The translations under genes and the position numbers were made by a program. Positions 1 through 7,775 of a DNA stretch of 13,294 nucleotides are shown here, piece after piece. The DNA is from Flavobacterium psychrophilum (lineage in GTDB: Bacteria; Bacteroidota; Bacteroidia; Flavobacteriales; Flavobacteriaceae): positions 1-13,294 of the forward strand of contig DZAU01000056.1 in the NCBI GenBank assembly GCA_022729635.1. Reading direction: 5' to 3'. The notes below the pieces were generated by a model that was not told the origin of the DNA, did not search any database, and saw only the letters and a program-made list of their open reading frames with translations. Numbering within the stretch: the stretch's first letter is position 1; every line of letters starts with the position of its first letter.

Positions 1-10
1 TTATTAAAAA

Positions 11-148
11 CGTCTGTTCGAGTGTTTTTTGTGCAGAGAAACGGAACAAAAAATGCCTGTCTGCCACAGGCAGGTATCGAGAACCGTTTTTAATGAAAAT
101 TTTCTTGTTCTCGATACGATTTTCTGTCGAAAATCACTCGAACTGACG
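11..148. repeat. Composite palindromic intergenic repeat
   Basis: Two copies of one motif pair face each other. CGTCTGTTCGAGTG (11-24) matches the reverse complement of CACTCGAACTGACG (135-148) at 13 of 14 bases, and GTATCGAGAAC (74-84) is the exact reverse complement of 107-117. Smaller hairpins are nested inside: TTTTTTGT/ACAAAAAA (25-32 with 46-53), TGCCTGT/ACAGGCA around bases 54-72, and GATTTTC/GAAAATC with a TGTC loop (118-135). From memory, similar GTTCGAGTG...TATCGAGAAC units are dispersed between genes in Flavobacterium genomes; that is recall and not something this window shows. It lies 3' of the esterase gene and could also end its transcript. Confidence 0.7.
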
Positions 149-193
149 AAAATTTATCATAAAAAACTAATTACACCCAATGGTTTATAAATT

Positions 194-1042
194 TTAATAA
201 AGCCAAAGAAAAGCATTTGCAAAACCATCTCTCCATAATTTTTCGTTATGCTGACCTCCTTTGACGATTTTTACTTTTGTCAAATTCTTACATTCACATC
301 TTTTTTGGGAAATCAAAATGTCTATATAGGTTACTTGGGAAACCAGCATATTTTTATAAATTTCATCGCCTTCGTTATCGCCACAAAGAAAATATATTTT
401 GGCTTTAATCTTTGGAGTCTTTTCGGTTAATTCAATTATTTCTTTATGATTAATCCAAAACGCAGGCGAAAAAACTCCCGCTTTTCCGAAAACGTCCGGA
501 TATTTCAAAATAGCATAATAAGAAACCAAACCGCCTAACGAACTTCCCATAATGGCGGTGTTTCTGGCATTAGTTTTTGTTCTGTATTTGGCGTCTATTT
601 CTGGCTTCAACGTTTTTACGATAAATTCGAGATAATTATTGGCATTTCCGCCACCGTATTTTTCGTTTTTATAAGGTGTTAATTCGTCTATCCGTTTTTC
701 GTTTCCGTGCTCGATTCCCACTACAATCACCTGAGCCTTGAGGCTGTCGAGTTTTTCATCCACATTCCATTCGCCCACAAAAGAAGTTTTGGCATCAAAA
801 AGATTTTGGGCATCGTGCATATAAATCACGGGATATTTTTTCTTGGTTGCATTGTAATCTTTTGGCAGATAAATCCAGATTTTCTTTGTTGTTTTCAATT
901 GTGGTGCTTCGATAGTGAAAGTAGAAACTTGTTTTGAAGCCGTACTTTGCTTCGCCAGTTCGCCTTTTAGGCCCGGGTGCTGGGAAAAAGTTTTTCCTAT
1001 TGCAACAAATAGAAGAATAAGTAGTGTAAATCGTTGAATCAT
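194..1042 (-). CDS. Secreted alpha/beta-hydrolase esterase (putative esterase, PF00756-like)
   Basis: This 282-residue protein starts with a signal peptide (hydrophobic residues 5-19, likely cut after FSQ at 21) and then shows an esterase-D-like alpha/beta-hydrolase fold. The nucleophile elbow is GSSLGG at 166-171 with Ser168 as the expected catalytic serine. His265 in GGQHNEKLW fits the catalytic histidine, and an acidic residue near GDNEGD (221-226) could be the acid. YMHDAQNLFD (74-83) and the paired WNVDEKLD segment are typical of the family that includes enterochelin and feruloyl esterases. It should hydrolyse an ester outside the cytoplasm; the substrate cannot be told from sequence. 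It points away from the Fur-type gene with a 235 bp gap, so it is probably transcribed alone. Confidence 0.85.
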   Translation of the reverse strand: MIQRFTLLILLFVAIGKTFSQHPGLKGELAKQSTASKQVSTFTIEAPQLKTTKKIWIYLPKDYNATKKKYPVIYMHDAQNLFDAKTSFVGEWNVDEKLDSLKAQVIVVGIEHGNEKRIDELTPYKNEKYGGGNANNYLEFIVKTLKPEIDAKYRTKTNARNTAIMGSSLGGLVSYYAILKYPDVFGKAGVFSPAFWINHKEIIELTEKTPKIKAKIYFLCGDNEGDEIYKNMLVSQVTYIDILISQKRCECKNLTKVKIVKGGQHNEKLWRDGFANAFLWLY

Positions 1043-1277
1043 TGTCAGACTTTTATGTTTTGGATAAAAAACAATATTTTAGCTAAAAATATAAAATTGT
1101 TGAATACCAACGAAGAAAAAAAACAGTTTATTCCGATTGTATAAAATATTTAGTCCAATAAATTGTCATAGTATTTTATACAATCTGTATTAGATCGAAC
1201 TTAACCCATCACTTTTCGAACCGCCGAGTACGTGACCCACTTGGCCTTTCCTGAATGAAGTTGAAGGACTAGTAGTT
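1043..1277. other. Intergenic region with unexplained fragment
   Basis: This gap lies between the end of the Fur-type gene and the start of the esterase, both on the minus strand. It should hold the esterase promoter, but I find no full match to TTG-N19-TAnnTTTG. Bases 1186-1277 look unlike the surrounding AT-rich DNA. Read on the minus strand, about 1207-1268 stay open and end at a stop (..PSGSRTRRFEK), and the GGCGGTTCGAA within it recalls a tRNA T-loop, but no tRNA can be folded here. It may be a decayed gene end or a dispersed repeat. Confidence 0.35.
1135..1185. repeat. Perfect 14 bp inverted repeat
   Basis: GATTGTATAAAATA at 1135-1148 is the exact reverse complement of 1172-1185, with a 23 bp spacer. 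Neither arm is followed by a clear T-run, so it is not a canonical terminator. It sits downstream of the Fur-type gene and about 95 bp before the esterase start. It could be a processing hairpin, a regulator site or the remains of a small element. Confidence 0.6.
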
Positions 1278-1652
1278 TTATTTTTTATTACACCTCTCAC
1301 ATAAACCAGTTATCCAAAAATTTATATTTTCTAATGTATAATTTTTAGGTAATTTAACTTCTATTTCTTCATCGATACATTCAACCTTATCGCATTTAGA
1401 ACATTTAAAATGATAGTGGTTATGGAAATGAACTTCTTTGCAAGTTTTACATATAAAAAAATAGGAATTTCCATCATCAGAAACGGCTTTGTGAATTATG
1501 CCGTCATCAAGAAAACTTTGTAAAATTCTATAAATCGTAACTTTATCAAATTGATCTAATTCTTTTATTACATCGTCTGGTTTTAAACCAAAATTATGTT
1601 TTTTAAAACAGTCAATAACCGCTTGTTTTGATTTTGTATTTCTTTTTATCAC
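1278..1652 (-). CDS. Fur-family metalloregulator, probably Zur-like
   Basis: A 124-residue Fur-superfamily repressor. The N-terminal half is a winged helix with the recognition-helix region DKVTIYRILQSFLDDGIIHK (36-55). The C-terminal half carries metal ligands: a structural zinc site from C84-x2-C87 and C118-x2-C121, plus a histidine cluster (H75, H77, H79, H81) and an extra C68-x2-C71. A cysteine at this place is reminiscent of zinc-sensing Zur proteins, but Fur or another metal cannot be excluded by sequence. The start codon is GTG; an in-frame TAA lies two codons upstream, so no longer start is possible. The gene is divergent from a zinc-receptor-like TonB-dependent receptor, and a dyad in the shared gap probably serves both genes, which would make it self-regulating. 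Confidence 0.88.
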   Translation of the reverse strand: MIKRNTKSKQAVIDCFKKHNFGLKPDDVIKELDQFDKVTIYRILQSFLDDGIIHKAVSDDGNSYFFICKTCKEVHFHNHYHFKCSKCDKVECIDEEIEVKLPKNYTLENINFWITGLCERCNKK

Positions 1653-1655
1653 TTC

Positions 1656-1678
1656 TTAATGCAAATTAGTTGCAATAA
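1656..1678. promoter_or_regulatory. Candidate Fur/Zur operator
   Basis: A dyad reading TTA-n-TGCAA-n5-TTGCA-n-TAA lies centrally between the divergent repressor and receptor genes. Its right half overlaps the TTG of the receptor promoter, and its left edge lies three bases upstream of the repressor's GTG codon. Binding there could block both genes. The sequence is seen; assignment as the operator is inferred from position and symmetry. Confidence 0.55.
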
Positions 1679-1699
1679 TAATTATTTGTTTTATCTTTG
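1670..1699 (+). promoter_or_regulatory. Bacteroidota-type promoter of the TonB-dependent receptor
   Basis: TTG at 1670-1672 and TATCTTTG at 1692-1699 are 19 bp apart, matching the TTG-N19-TAnnTTTG pattern of the Bacteroidota primary sigma factor. Transcription would start near 1706, leaving a leader of about 20 bases. The -33 TTG lies inside the candidate operator. Confidence 0.65.
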
Positions 1700-1725
1700 T
1701 CAAAAATATTTAAAATTAAATCATA

Positions 1726-3957
1726 ATGAAACAAATTACGCTTGTTTATTTTATTCTTTTTTCAAGTTTTATGTTCGCACAAAATACTTTTGAAGGGAAA
1801 GTTTTTGACGAAAAAACAAAACAACCTATTGAAAATGCTACTATTTTTTTTCCAAACTTGAACAAAACAGTCATTTCTGATAGTGAAGGGAATTTTGGTT
1901 TGATTGCTTCTCAAAAAGGAAAGCAAATTATTGAGGTAAATAATTTAAATTACGACTCAAAAGTATTAACAATTGAATCTGGCGTATTTTTAAACATTCC
2001 ATTAACAGAGAAAATTCTTGAATTAGAAGAAGTTATTGTTACAGGAAATTTAAACAACAATAAAGAAAAAATTCCTTTTGCAATTGAAACTGTAAAGAAT
2101 GAAGAATTATTCAAATCGGGCAAAATTTCTTTAGCCGAAAATTTATCTTCGGTTACTGGAGTGAGTTTTTCAAGTAATGGAATTGCAGCTACAAAACCAG
2201 TTATTAGAGGTTTAACCAATACTAACATTGTGTTTTTAAACAACGGAATAAAAGCAGAAAACTTTCAATTTTCGAGTAATCATCCATTTATTTCTGATGA
2301 ATTTTCTGCACGAAAAATTGAAGTTATAAAAGGCCCATTTTCTTTAATTTATGGCTCTGATGCCGTTGGAGGTGTTATTAATGTAATACCTGAAAATCCA
2401 GCTACCGAAAAAACTATTTCAGCAAATATAAATTCGCAATATCATTCAAATACAGAAGGTTATGTAAATAATATCAACATAAGAACAAGTGGTAAAAAAT
2501 GGTTTGGTGGTTTGCACGCAACCAATAAAACACATAAAGATTATAAAGATGGCGATAACAAACAAGTTATTAATACCCGTTTTAGAGAAACAAATGCAGG
2601 TGCAAATTTAGGTTATAGAAGTACTTTTGGAAACTTTAATTTAAACTATGATTATGCTTTGCCAGAATATGGTTTGACCAATCAAAAATCAGTAGCATTT
2701 ATAAATGACAATAATAGAATTCCGAAATATTGGCTTCAAATACTTGAAAATCATCAATTTACATTGAAAAATAAAATTTACATTAAAAATAATATTTTAG
2801 ATGTAGATTTTGGTTATCAAAAAAACATCCGTCAAGGTATAAGTGATACTTCTAATCCAAATCCTGAAATGCTATTTGCCGAAATGGATTTAAGTACTTT
2901 TTCATATAACGCAAAATATACTGTTACTAAAGAAAAAAATAAATTAATTCTGGGTTTTAACGGAGCAAATATAGAAAACGATGCCAATGATTTTTATAAA
3001 AATAGCAACCCGATGCCCGATGCGAAAATAAATGATTTAGGAATTTTTGCGGTAAATGATTTTACACTTTCCGAAAAAATCAATTTATACGCAGGTATTC
3101 GTTATGATTTAAGAAAAATGGAGTCAACACCATTTCAAAGTTCTGGATTAACAAAATATACAGTTGATAATGAGTATGATAGTTTTAGTGGCTCTGTAGG
3201 AACAACTTATAAAGTTGAAAATCATTTGTTCAAAATAAATGTTGCATCTGGTTTTAGAAGTCCAAATATATCCGAATTATCGCAAAATGGAATTCATCAA
3301 AACCGTTTTGAAAGAGGTGATTTGAATTTGGATGCACAACGCAATTATCAATTTGATTTTAATTACCACTACCATTTAAAAAATTTTGTTTTCGATTTTA
3401 GTCCATTTTATAACAGTGTAAACAATTATATTTATATTGTTCAAACTGCTACAAATGCTCCAATTGGTGGAGGAAAAATTTGGCAATATGTTCAAAACGA
3501 TGCTAATTTATATGGTATGGAATTTAGTTTAGATTACCATCCAATATCTTGGTTAGGCATTCATACCAACTACACTTGGACAAAAGGGGAATTAAAAAAT
3601 GGTGGTTATCTAACACAAATTCCACAAAACAGATGGGTTGCCGAATTAAAATTTGAAAAAGAAAAATTAGGATTTTTAAATAGACCCAATTTTGCAATCA
3701 ATTATACTAATTTTCAACATCAGGATGATTTAGGACAATTAGAAACCTATTCTGAAGCTTATCATTTAGTGAATTTGAATTTGGGTTCAGAAATAAGCTT
3801 TTATAAACAAAAAGTCAATTGGTTTATTGCCGCAAATAATATTTTCAACGAAGTATATATTGATCATTTATCTGCTTTAAAACCTTTAAATTTGAATAAT
3901 ATCGGTAGAAATATAGTTTATGGCTTAAATATACCTATTGAAGTAAAATTGCGTTAA
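1726..3957 (+). CDS. TonB-dependent outer-membrane receptor, ZnuD-like (probable zinc uptake)
   Basis: A 743-residue outer-membrane receptor with a signal peptide ending at FAQ (19). Residues 20-100 form the carboxypeptidase-like regulatory domain common in Bacteroidota receptors. A TonB-box-like EEVIVTG (101-107) follows, then the plug (about 115-223) with V-I-R-G at 159-162, IKGP at 201-204 and YGSDAVGGVINV at 209-220. The rest is the beta-barrel, ending in an arginine rather than the usual aromatic residue. Barrel segments such as LPEYG, RFERGDLNL and the late NIFNEVYIDHLSALKP..NIGRN resemble ZnuD-type zinc receptors as I remember them. Together with the divergent Fur/Zur-type gene this suggests regulated zinc import energised by TonB. 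The gene is noticeably AT-rich. A different metal or chelate as ligand remains possible. Confidence 0.88.
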   Translation: MKQITLVYFILFSSFMFAQNTFEGKVFDEKTKQPIENATIFFPNLNKTVISDSEGNFGLIASQKGKQIIEVNNLNYDSKVLTIESGVFLNIPLTEKILELEEVIVTGNLNNNKEKIPFAIETVKNEELFKSGKISLAENLSSVTGVSFSSNGIAATKPVIRGLTNTNIVFLNNGIKAENFQFSSNHPFISDEFSARKIEVIKGPFSLIYGSDAVGGVINVIPENPATEKTISANINSQYHSNTEGYVNNINIRTSGKKWFGGLHATNKTHKDYKDGDNKQVINTRFRETNAGANLGYRSTFGNFNLNYDYALPEYGLTNQKSVAFINDNNRIPKYWLQILENHQFTLKNKIYIKNNILDVDFGYQKNIRQGISDTSNPNPEMLFAEMDLSTFSYNAKYTVTKEKNKLILGFNGANIENDANDFYKNSNPMPDAKINDLGIFAVNDFTLSEKINLYAGIRYDLRKMESTPFQSSGLTKYTVDNEYDSFSGSVGTTYKVENHLFKINVASGFRSPNISELSQNGIHQNRFERGDLNLDAQRNYQFDFNYHYHLKNFVFDFSPFYNSVNNYIYIVQTATNAPIGGGKIWQYVQNDANLYGMEFSLDYHPISWLGIHTNYTWTKGELKNGGYLTQIPQNRWVAELKFEKEKLGFLNRPNFAINYTNFQHQDDLGQLETYSEAYHLVNLNLGSEISFYKQKVNWFIAANNIFNEVYIDHLSALKPLNLNNIGRNIVYGLNIPIEVKLR

Positions 3958-4350
3958 ATTCTTGTTCTGTGCTACTCATTCTCCCAACGTTCCCAAATTA
4001 CAGCGAGTTTGAATTAAATTAAATCCTGTTTTCGAATTTGCCACCCGAGCGATAGCCGAAGTAAAATCTTTGTATATTACATTTTTCAATAATCTATGTG
4101 GTTAAAATTTTTTAACCGAACTCAGGTTAATACTTTCTAATTGTAGGATTGATTTATCGATACTAAAAAAAAATCAAATAAATAATTTCACTTCAAAATC
4201 ACGCAATCGATTTCGCAAATAATACCATTAAATTTCATGCACCTTATCTTGTTTTTTGTTAGTAATGCACGACTTGGCACTTTATTTTTTATTACATTTA
4301 CTGTCACATTTAGCATTTCACAATTTAAAATAAATTTCAATTATAATAGA
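3958..4350. other. 393 bp non-coding spacer before pfkA
   Basis: No credible gene is seen. It contains a perfect short hairpin, GGTTAAA-ATTT-TTTAACC (4100-4117), not followed by a T-run, and a second GGTTAA at 4125-4130. Bases about 3990-4070 read on the minus strand as an open stretch (TSAIARVANSKTGF.., stop near 3981) that resembles no domain I know and may be a dispersed repeat. A weak promoter candidate for pfkA is TTG at 4274-4276 with TACATTTA at 4293-4300; the spacing (16 bp) and last base are off consensus. An ATG at 4237 is in frame with pfkA but the added 38 residues are not family-like. Confidence 0.5.
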
Positions 4351-5448
4351 ATGAAAAGAGTATTAGTTGCCACAGGTGGTGGAGATTGCCCAGGATTAAA
4401 TGCCGTTATTAGAGCCATTGTAAAAAGAGCTTCGCAAGAAAAAGATTGGGAAGTTATTGGAAGTATTCAATCTTTTGACGGAATTTTACGTGAACCAACC
4501 GAAATAATGATATTGGACGAAAAAACAGTTGCAGGGATTCACGTTGATGGTGGAACTATAATTGGCACAACAAATAAAGGAGGTCCATTTGCCTGGCCCA
4601 TAAAAAACCAAGATGGAACTTGGGGTGCAGTGGATCGATCAGATGAAATGATTCGCAAGTTGCAATACCTTGGTGTTGATGCAGTTATTAGTATTGGTGG
4701 CGATGGATCTCAAAAAATATCCCAAAAACTTTTTGAAAAAGGATTGAATATTATTGGTGTTCCAAAAACTATTGACAACGATTTATCAGCTACTGATTTT
4801 ACCTTTGGTTTTCAAACAGCGGTGCAAACTGCTACCGAAGCCGTCGATAAATTAGTAACCACTGCCGCAAGTCATAATCGTGTTTTGGTTCTTGAAGTAA
4901 TGGGTAGAAATGCTGGTTGGATTGCTTTAAATGCAGCAATTTCTGGTGGAGCTGAGGTTTGTTTGATTCCCGAAATTCCTTATGATATTGAGGTTGTTGC
5001 CAAAAAATTACAAAGTAGGTATAATAAAGGAGGAAAAGGTAACGCTATTGTAGTCATCGCCGAAGGTGCAATGCCAAAGGGAGGAACCCTTTTGTCTGAA
5101 AAAAGTGATGAAATTGGATATGAAAACCTTCGTTTAGGTGGAGTAGCTCATAAATTGGTTCATGATTTAAAATCGATAGGTTTTGAATCAGATATGCGTG
5201 AAACCGTTTTAGGGCATTTGCAAAGAGGCGGTATTCCAACAGCTTACGACAGAATATTGGCAACCCAATTTGGTGTAAAAGCTTTTGAAATGGTTTTGGA
5301 AGGCAAATTTGGAGAAATGGCAGCTTACAGACATCCAGATATTATTTCGGTTCCTTTTAAAGATGCTATTGATAATCCTAAATTTGTTGACCCAGATTGC
5401 GATTTAGTGAAAACTGCGAAAGGAGTTGGAATCAATTTTGGGGATTAA
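4351..5448 (+). CDS. pfkA: 6-phosphofructokinase
   Basis: A 365-residue phosphofructokinase that phosphorylates fructose 6-phosphate to fructose 1,6-bisphosphate in cytoplasmic glycolysis. The start at 4351 gives the usual KRVLVATGGGDCPGLNAVIR beginning. GGDGS (116-120) forms the phosphoryl-donor loop, PKTIDND (138-144) is the catalytic segment with Asp142 as the expected base, MGR (184-186) contacts the sugar phosphate, and HLQRGG lies near residues 289-294. The donor residues are mixed: glycine at the position equivalent to E. coli 104 favours ATP, whereas lysine at the position equivalent to 124 is more often found in pyrophosphate-linked enzymes and in some ATP-using relatives. ATP use is the likelier reading. 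It stands alone and is convergent with a radical SAM gene. Confidence 0.95.
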   Translation: MKRVLVATGGGDCPGLNAVIRAIVKRASQEKDWEVIGSIQSFDGILREPTEIMILDEKTVAGIHVDGGTIIGTTNKGGPFAWPIKNQDGTWGAVDRSDEMIRKLQYLGVDAVISIGGDGSQKISQKLFEKGLNIIGVPKTIDNDLSATDFTFGFQTAVQTATEAVDKLVTTAASHNRVLVLEVMGRNAGWIALNAAISGGAEVCLIPEIPYDIEVVAKKLQSRYNKGGKGNAIVVIAEGAMPKGGTLLSEKSDEIGYENLRLGGVAHKLVHDLKSIGFESDMRETVLGHLQRGGIPTAYDRILATQFGVKAFEMVLEGKFGEMAAYRHPDIISVPFKDAIDNPKFVDPDCDLVKTAKGVGINFGD

Positions 5449-5468
5449 TTTATGTAAATTCTAAAAAC

Positions 5469-5527
5469 AAGACCGCAAATTCACAAATTTATAATCCTAT
5501 ATTATTTTGCGAATTTGCGGTTTGTTC
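5469..5527. terminator. Bidirectional terminator between pfkA and the radical SAM gene
   Basis: ACCGCAAATTC (5472-5482) pairs exactly with GAATTTGCGGT (5511-5521), and the pairing continues inward for four more bases after one mismatch. A T-rich tract follows on the plus strand (to about 5540) and A-rich sequence precedes the hairpin, so it can serve both convergent genes. Confidence 0.7.
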
Positions 5528-5554
5528 TTTTAAATTTTTTTAATCTAACTCCCA

Positions 5555-6505
5555 TTATTTGGCACGATAATGTGAACCCTGCACAATTTCTCTGCGTTCA
5601 ATTTCTTTCTCAATGTAGGTTTGGATATTTGATTTATTCAAACCCCAATTGGGCGCAATAAGCAAATCCCAATCGGATATTCCAAACAAACGCTGAACGA
5701 CAATATCAGGGCGCAAAAGCGGAAGTACTTCGCAAAGCAAATCGGTGTATTCTTCTAAACTAAAGAGTTTAAAAGGGTTTTTCTTGTATTTTGCTCCCAT
5801 AATCGAACCTTCGACAATGTGTAAATGGTGAAATTTCACAAATTTAATTTGTGTGAAACGGTTGATTTCATGAATGTAATTCAGCATCATTTCCCTAGTT
5901 TCCCAAGGAAAACCAAAGATGGTGTGCACACACAAATCGAGTCTGCTGTTTTTTAGCAATTCTACTGCGGCGACAAATTCGGCGTGGCTACAACCTCGAT
6001 TGATTTGCTCCAGCGTTTCGTCATAAATCGATTCCATCCCAATTTCTAAATCGACATCAAATCTATCGCAATAGCTTTCCAGCAAGGTCACTTTTTCGGC
6101 ATCGATGCAATCTGGTCTCGTGCCAACAGAAAACCCGACAATGTCTTCGGTATTTATGGATAAAGCCTCGTCGTACATCGCTTTTAAATAATGAACCGGC
6201 GCATACGTATTGGTATTTGGCTGAAAATAAACAATATATTTATCGGCTTTATAAAAGTTTTTGGCACGCTCCATTCCGTCTTTTAATTGCGTTTGTATAG
6301 AGATTGAAGTTCTTGAAATTTCCGGAGTGTAGGAATCGACATTGCAGTAAGTACAACCGCCGTAACCTTTGCTGCCATCTCTGTTTGGACAAGAAAATCC
6401 GCCATCAAGAATTACTTTATATACACGCTGACCATTGTATTTTTTGCGTAAATAGGCTCCGTAATTGTTATATCCTTTGGCTTCTGAATTGGGGGTTGTA
6501 CTCAC
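5555..6505 (-). CDS. Radical SAM protein, TIGR01212/YhcC family
   Basis: A 316-residue radical SAM enzyme of the COG1242 (YhcC) family, whose substrate is unknown to me. The [4Fe-4S] cysteines are C39, C51 and C54 in GGFSCPNRDG..GGCTYC, the wide-spaced arrangement of Elp3-like radical SAM proteins. Further conserved segments are YFQPNTNTYAP, VGFSVGTRPDC, DLEIGMES and HTIFGFPWET. I chose the GTG at 6505 because it gives a beginning (VSTTPNSEAKGYNNYGAYLR) close to homologues as I recall them. The longer alternative starts at a TTG at 6568, adds 21 unfamiliar residues and overlaps the upstream phosphatase gene by 32 bases. With the GTG start the gap to that gene is 31 bp, so the two are probably co-transcribed. 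Confidence 0.9.
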   Translation of the reverse strand: MSTTPNSEAKGYNNYGAYLRKKYNGQRVYKVILDGGFSCPNRDGSKGYGGCTYCNVDSYTPEISRTSISIQTQLKDGMERAKNFYKADKYIVYFQPNTNTYAPVHYLKAMYDEALSINTEDIVGFSVGTRPDCIDAEKVTLLESYCDRFDVDLEIGMESIYDETLEQINRGCSHAEFVAAVELLKNSRLDLCVHTIFGFPWETREMMLNYIHEINRFTQIKFVKFHHLHIVEGSIMGAKYKKNPFKLFSLEEYTDLLCEVLPLLRPDIVVQRLFGISDWDLLIAPNWGLNKSNIQTYIEKEIERREIVQGSHYRAK

Positions 6506-6536
6506 TTTTTTTTCAAATTTGGAATAACAAAATCTA

Positions 6537-7598
6537 TTACTTCTTAAAACTAATTTCGTCCAAACCAATAGTATATTCTATTCGTTGATTGTCGTTGATG
6601 TCCCAAATTTCCATTTTAATTTTTGGAATTTTATTTTTCCAATCTATGGTCAACAGACCAAAATGGTTGTCCATAATTGGTCCTTCAATACGGTTTTTGT
6701 TGGGGGTTGCAAACAGCCAGGTTGACGAAAGTCCGCTTGCGGTAACATCATAAATAGGGTATAAATCAGGTTCTATAATTTTCGAAATTTCGGCATAATG
6801 AACATCGCCGGTTAGAAATAAAACGCCGTTTGCTTTTGTCTTTTTGATTAAATTCAAAAACCGTTGTTTTTCTAAAGGAAAATTTGACCAACTTTCATAG
6901 CCATTGTATTCAATAGCAAACTGCGAACCTGAACCAATAAGTCGTAAATCGGCAGGTTTTTTTAATTCTTCCTCGAGCCATTTCCATTGTTTTTCGCCTA
7001 AATAAGTGGAGTCTGGATTGGTGCAAGGGGCATAATCCATTTCATAAAAATAGCGTTTGTCTTGAGCAAATTCGCCTTTATATTCCCTATAATTATCCCT
7101 AAAAGTACGATTGTCAAGCAGGATTATTTGTAGTTTTTTGCCATTAGTTTCATACATATACGAAGTATAAATTCCTTCGTGATGTCGCCTTTCGGAATCT
7201 TTTGGTTCATTAAAAAATTTCAAAAATAGTTCTTTCGATTCTGTTTTGAAAGGATAATGTCTTCCGGTGTCATTCCATCCGTAATCGTGATCGTCCCAAG
7301 TGGCAATAATAGGAATGTTTTTCTTCAAATTTTGAAAAGAGGGCTTTGCATCCAAAATATTATATTTCATTTGCAGTGTATCCATACTTTTGGTATCTCC
7401 ATAAATGTTGTCACCAAGGAAAATGAATAAATCGGGTTTGTGTTTTGCTACAAGATTAAAAATTGGCAAAGGATGATCTTCGTGTGCGCAAGAACCAAAT
7501 GCAATTTTTGAGATGTTTTTTTGCGAAAAACAGCTTATGGAAATCAACAGAGTAACGATTAGAATCAAATGTATTTTAGTGGATATTTTGTAGTTCAT
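6537..7598 (-). CDS. Exported PhoD-like metallophosphatase (alkaline phosphatase D family)
   Basis: A 353-residue calcineurin-like phosphoesterase of the PhoD type. The N-terminus is a signal peptide (hydrophobic 10-22, likely cut after FSQ at 26; the cysteine at 23 lacks a good lipobox). Metal-site motifs occur in the expected order: FGSC (34-37) with the PhoD-type cysteine ligand, GDNIYGD (62-68), WDDHDYGWND (101-110), LDNRTFRD (161-168) and GDVHYAE (264-270). It should hydrolyse phosphate esters in the periplasm or at the surface; whether it prefers mono- or diesters is not shown. It is the first gene of a probable two-gene unit with the radical SAM gene, though no functional link is obvious. 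Confidence 0.9.
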   Translation of the reverse strand: MNYKISTKIHLILIVTLLISISCFSQKNISKIAFGSCAHEDHPLPIFNLVAKHKPDLFIFLGDNIYGDTKSMDTLQMKYNILDAKPSFQNLKKNIPIIATWDDHDYGWNDTGRHYPFKTESKELFLKFFNEPKDSERRHHEGIYTSYMYETNGKKLQIILLDNRTFRDNYREYKGEFAQDKRYFYEMDYAPCTNPDSTYLGEKQWKWLEEELKKPADLRLIGSGSQFAIEYNGYESWSNFPLEKQRFLNLIKKTKANGVLFLTGDVHYAEISKIIEPDLYPIYDVTASGLSSTWLFATPNKNRIEGPIMDNHFGLLTIDWKNKIPKIKMEIWDINDNQRIEYTIGLDEISFKK

Positions 7599-7684
7599 TT
7601 TCTTGATTTTTATTAATTTGGAGTTGCATCAGCAAGTCAGTTTGCACGTCATTCCCCAATTTAAAAATATGTTTGTATTTTATT

Positions 7685-7692
7685 CAAAAATA
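7685..7692 (-). promoter_or_regulatory. Possible -7 element for the PhoD-like gene
   Basis: On the minus strand TATTTTTG matches TAnnTTTG. No TTG is found at the proper distance upstream, and the leader would be about 80 bases, so support is weak. Confidence 0.3.
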
Positions 7693-7739
7693 CGTAAATA
7701 AAATGAGAGTTGATTTTCATTTTCGGTTTTTTAAATTTG

Positions 7740-7747
7740 TACTTTTG
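7740..7747 (+). promoter_or_regulatory. Possible -7 element for yaaA
   Basis: TACTTTTG matches TAnnTTTG and lies 28 bases before the yaaA start. The TTG at 7710-7712 is 27 bp upstream, which is too far, so the -33 element is missing or degenerate. Confidence 0.45.
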
Positions 7748-7775
7748 AAACTTTCAATAATGAGAACGTATAACT

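Noticed and set aside
1186..1277. Partial tRNA suggested by GGCGGTTCGAA on the minus strand
   Set aside because: The T-stem does not close and no acceptor, D or anticodon arm can be folded around it.
1950..2243. Minus-strand frame inside the receptor gene
   Set aside because: It is a shadow of the receptor coding sequence with no recognisable features.
4100..4117. Terminator of the TonB-dependent receptor at the GGTTAAA hairpin
   Set aside because: The stem is short and AT-rich, has no following T-run and lies about 140 bases past the stop codon.
4237..4350. N-terminal extension of phosphofructokinase from an upstream ATG
   Set aside because: The 38 extra residues are hydrophobic and unlike the family; the ATG at 4351 gives the canonical beginning.
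6506..6568. Longer radical SAM protein starting at TTG 6568
   Set aside because: It overlaps the phosphatase gene, uses a rare start and adds residues with no family resemblance.
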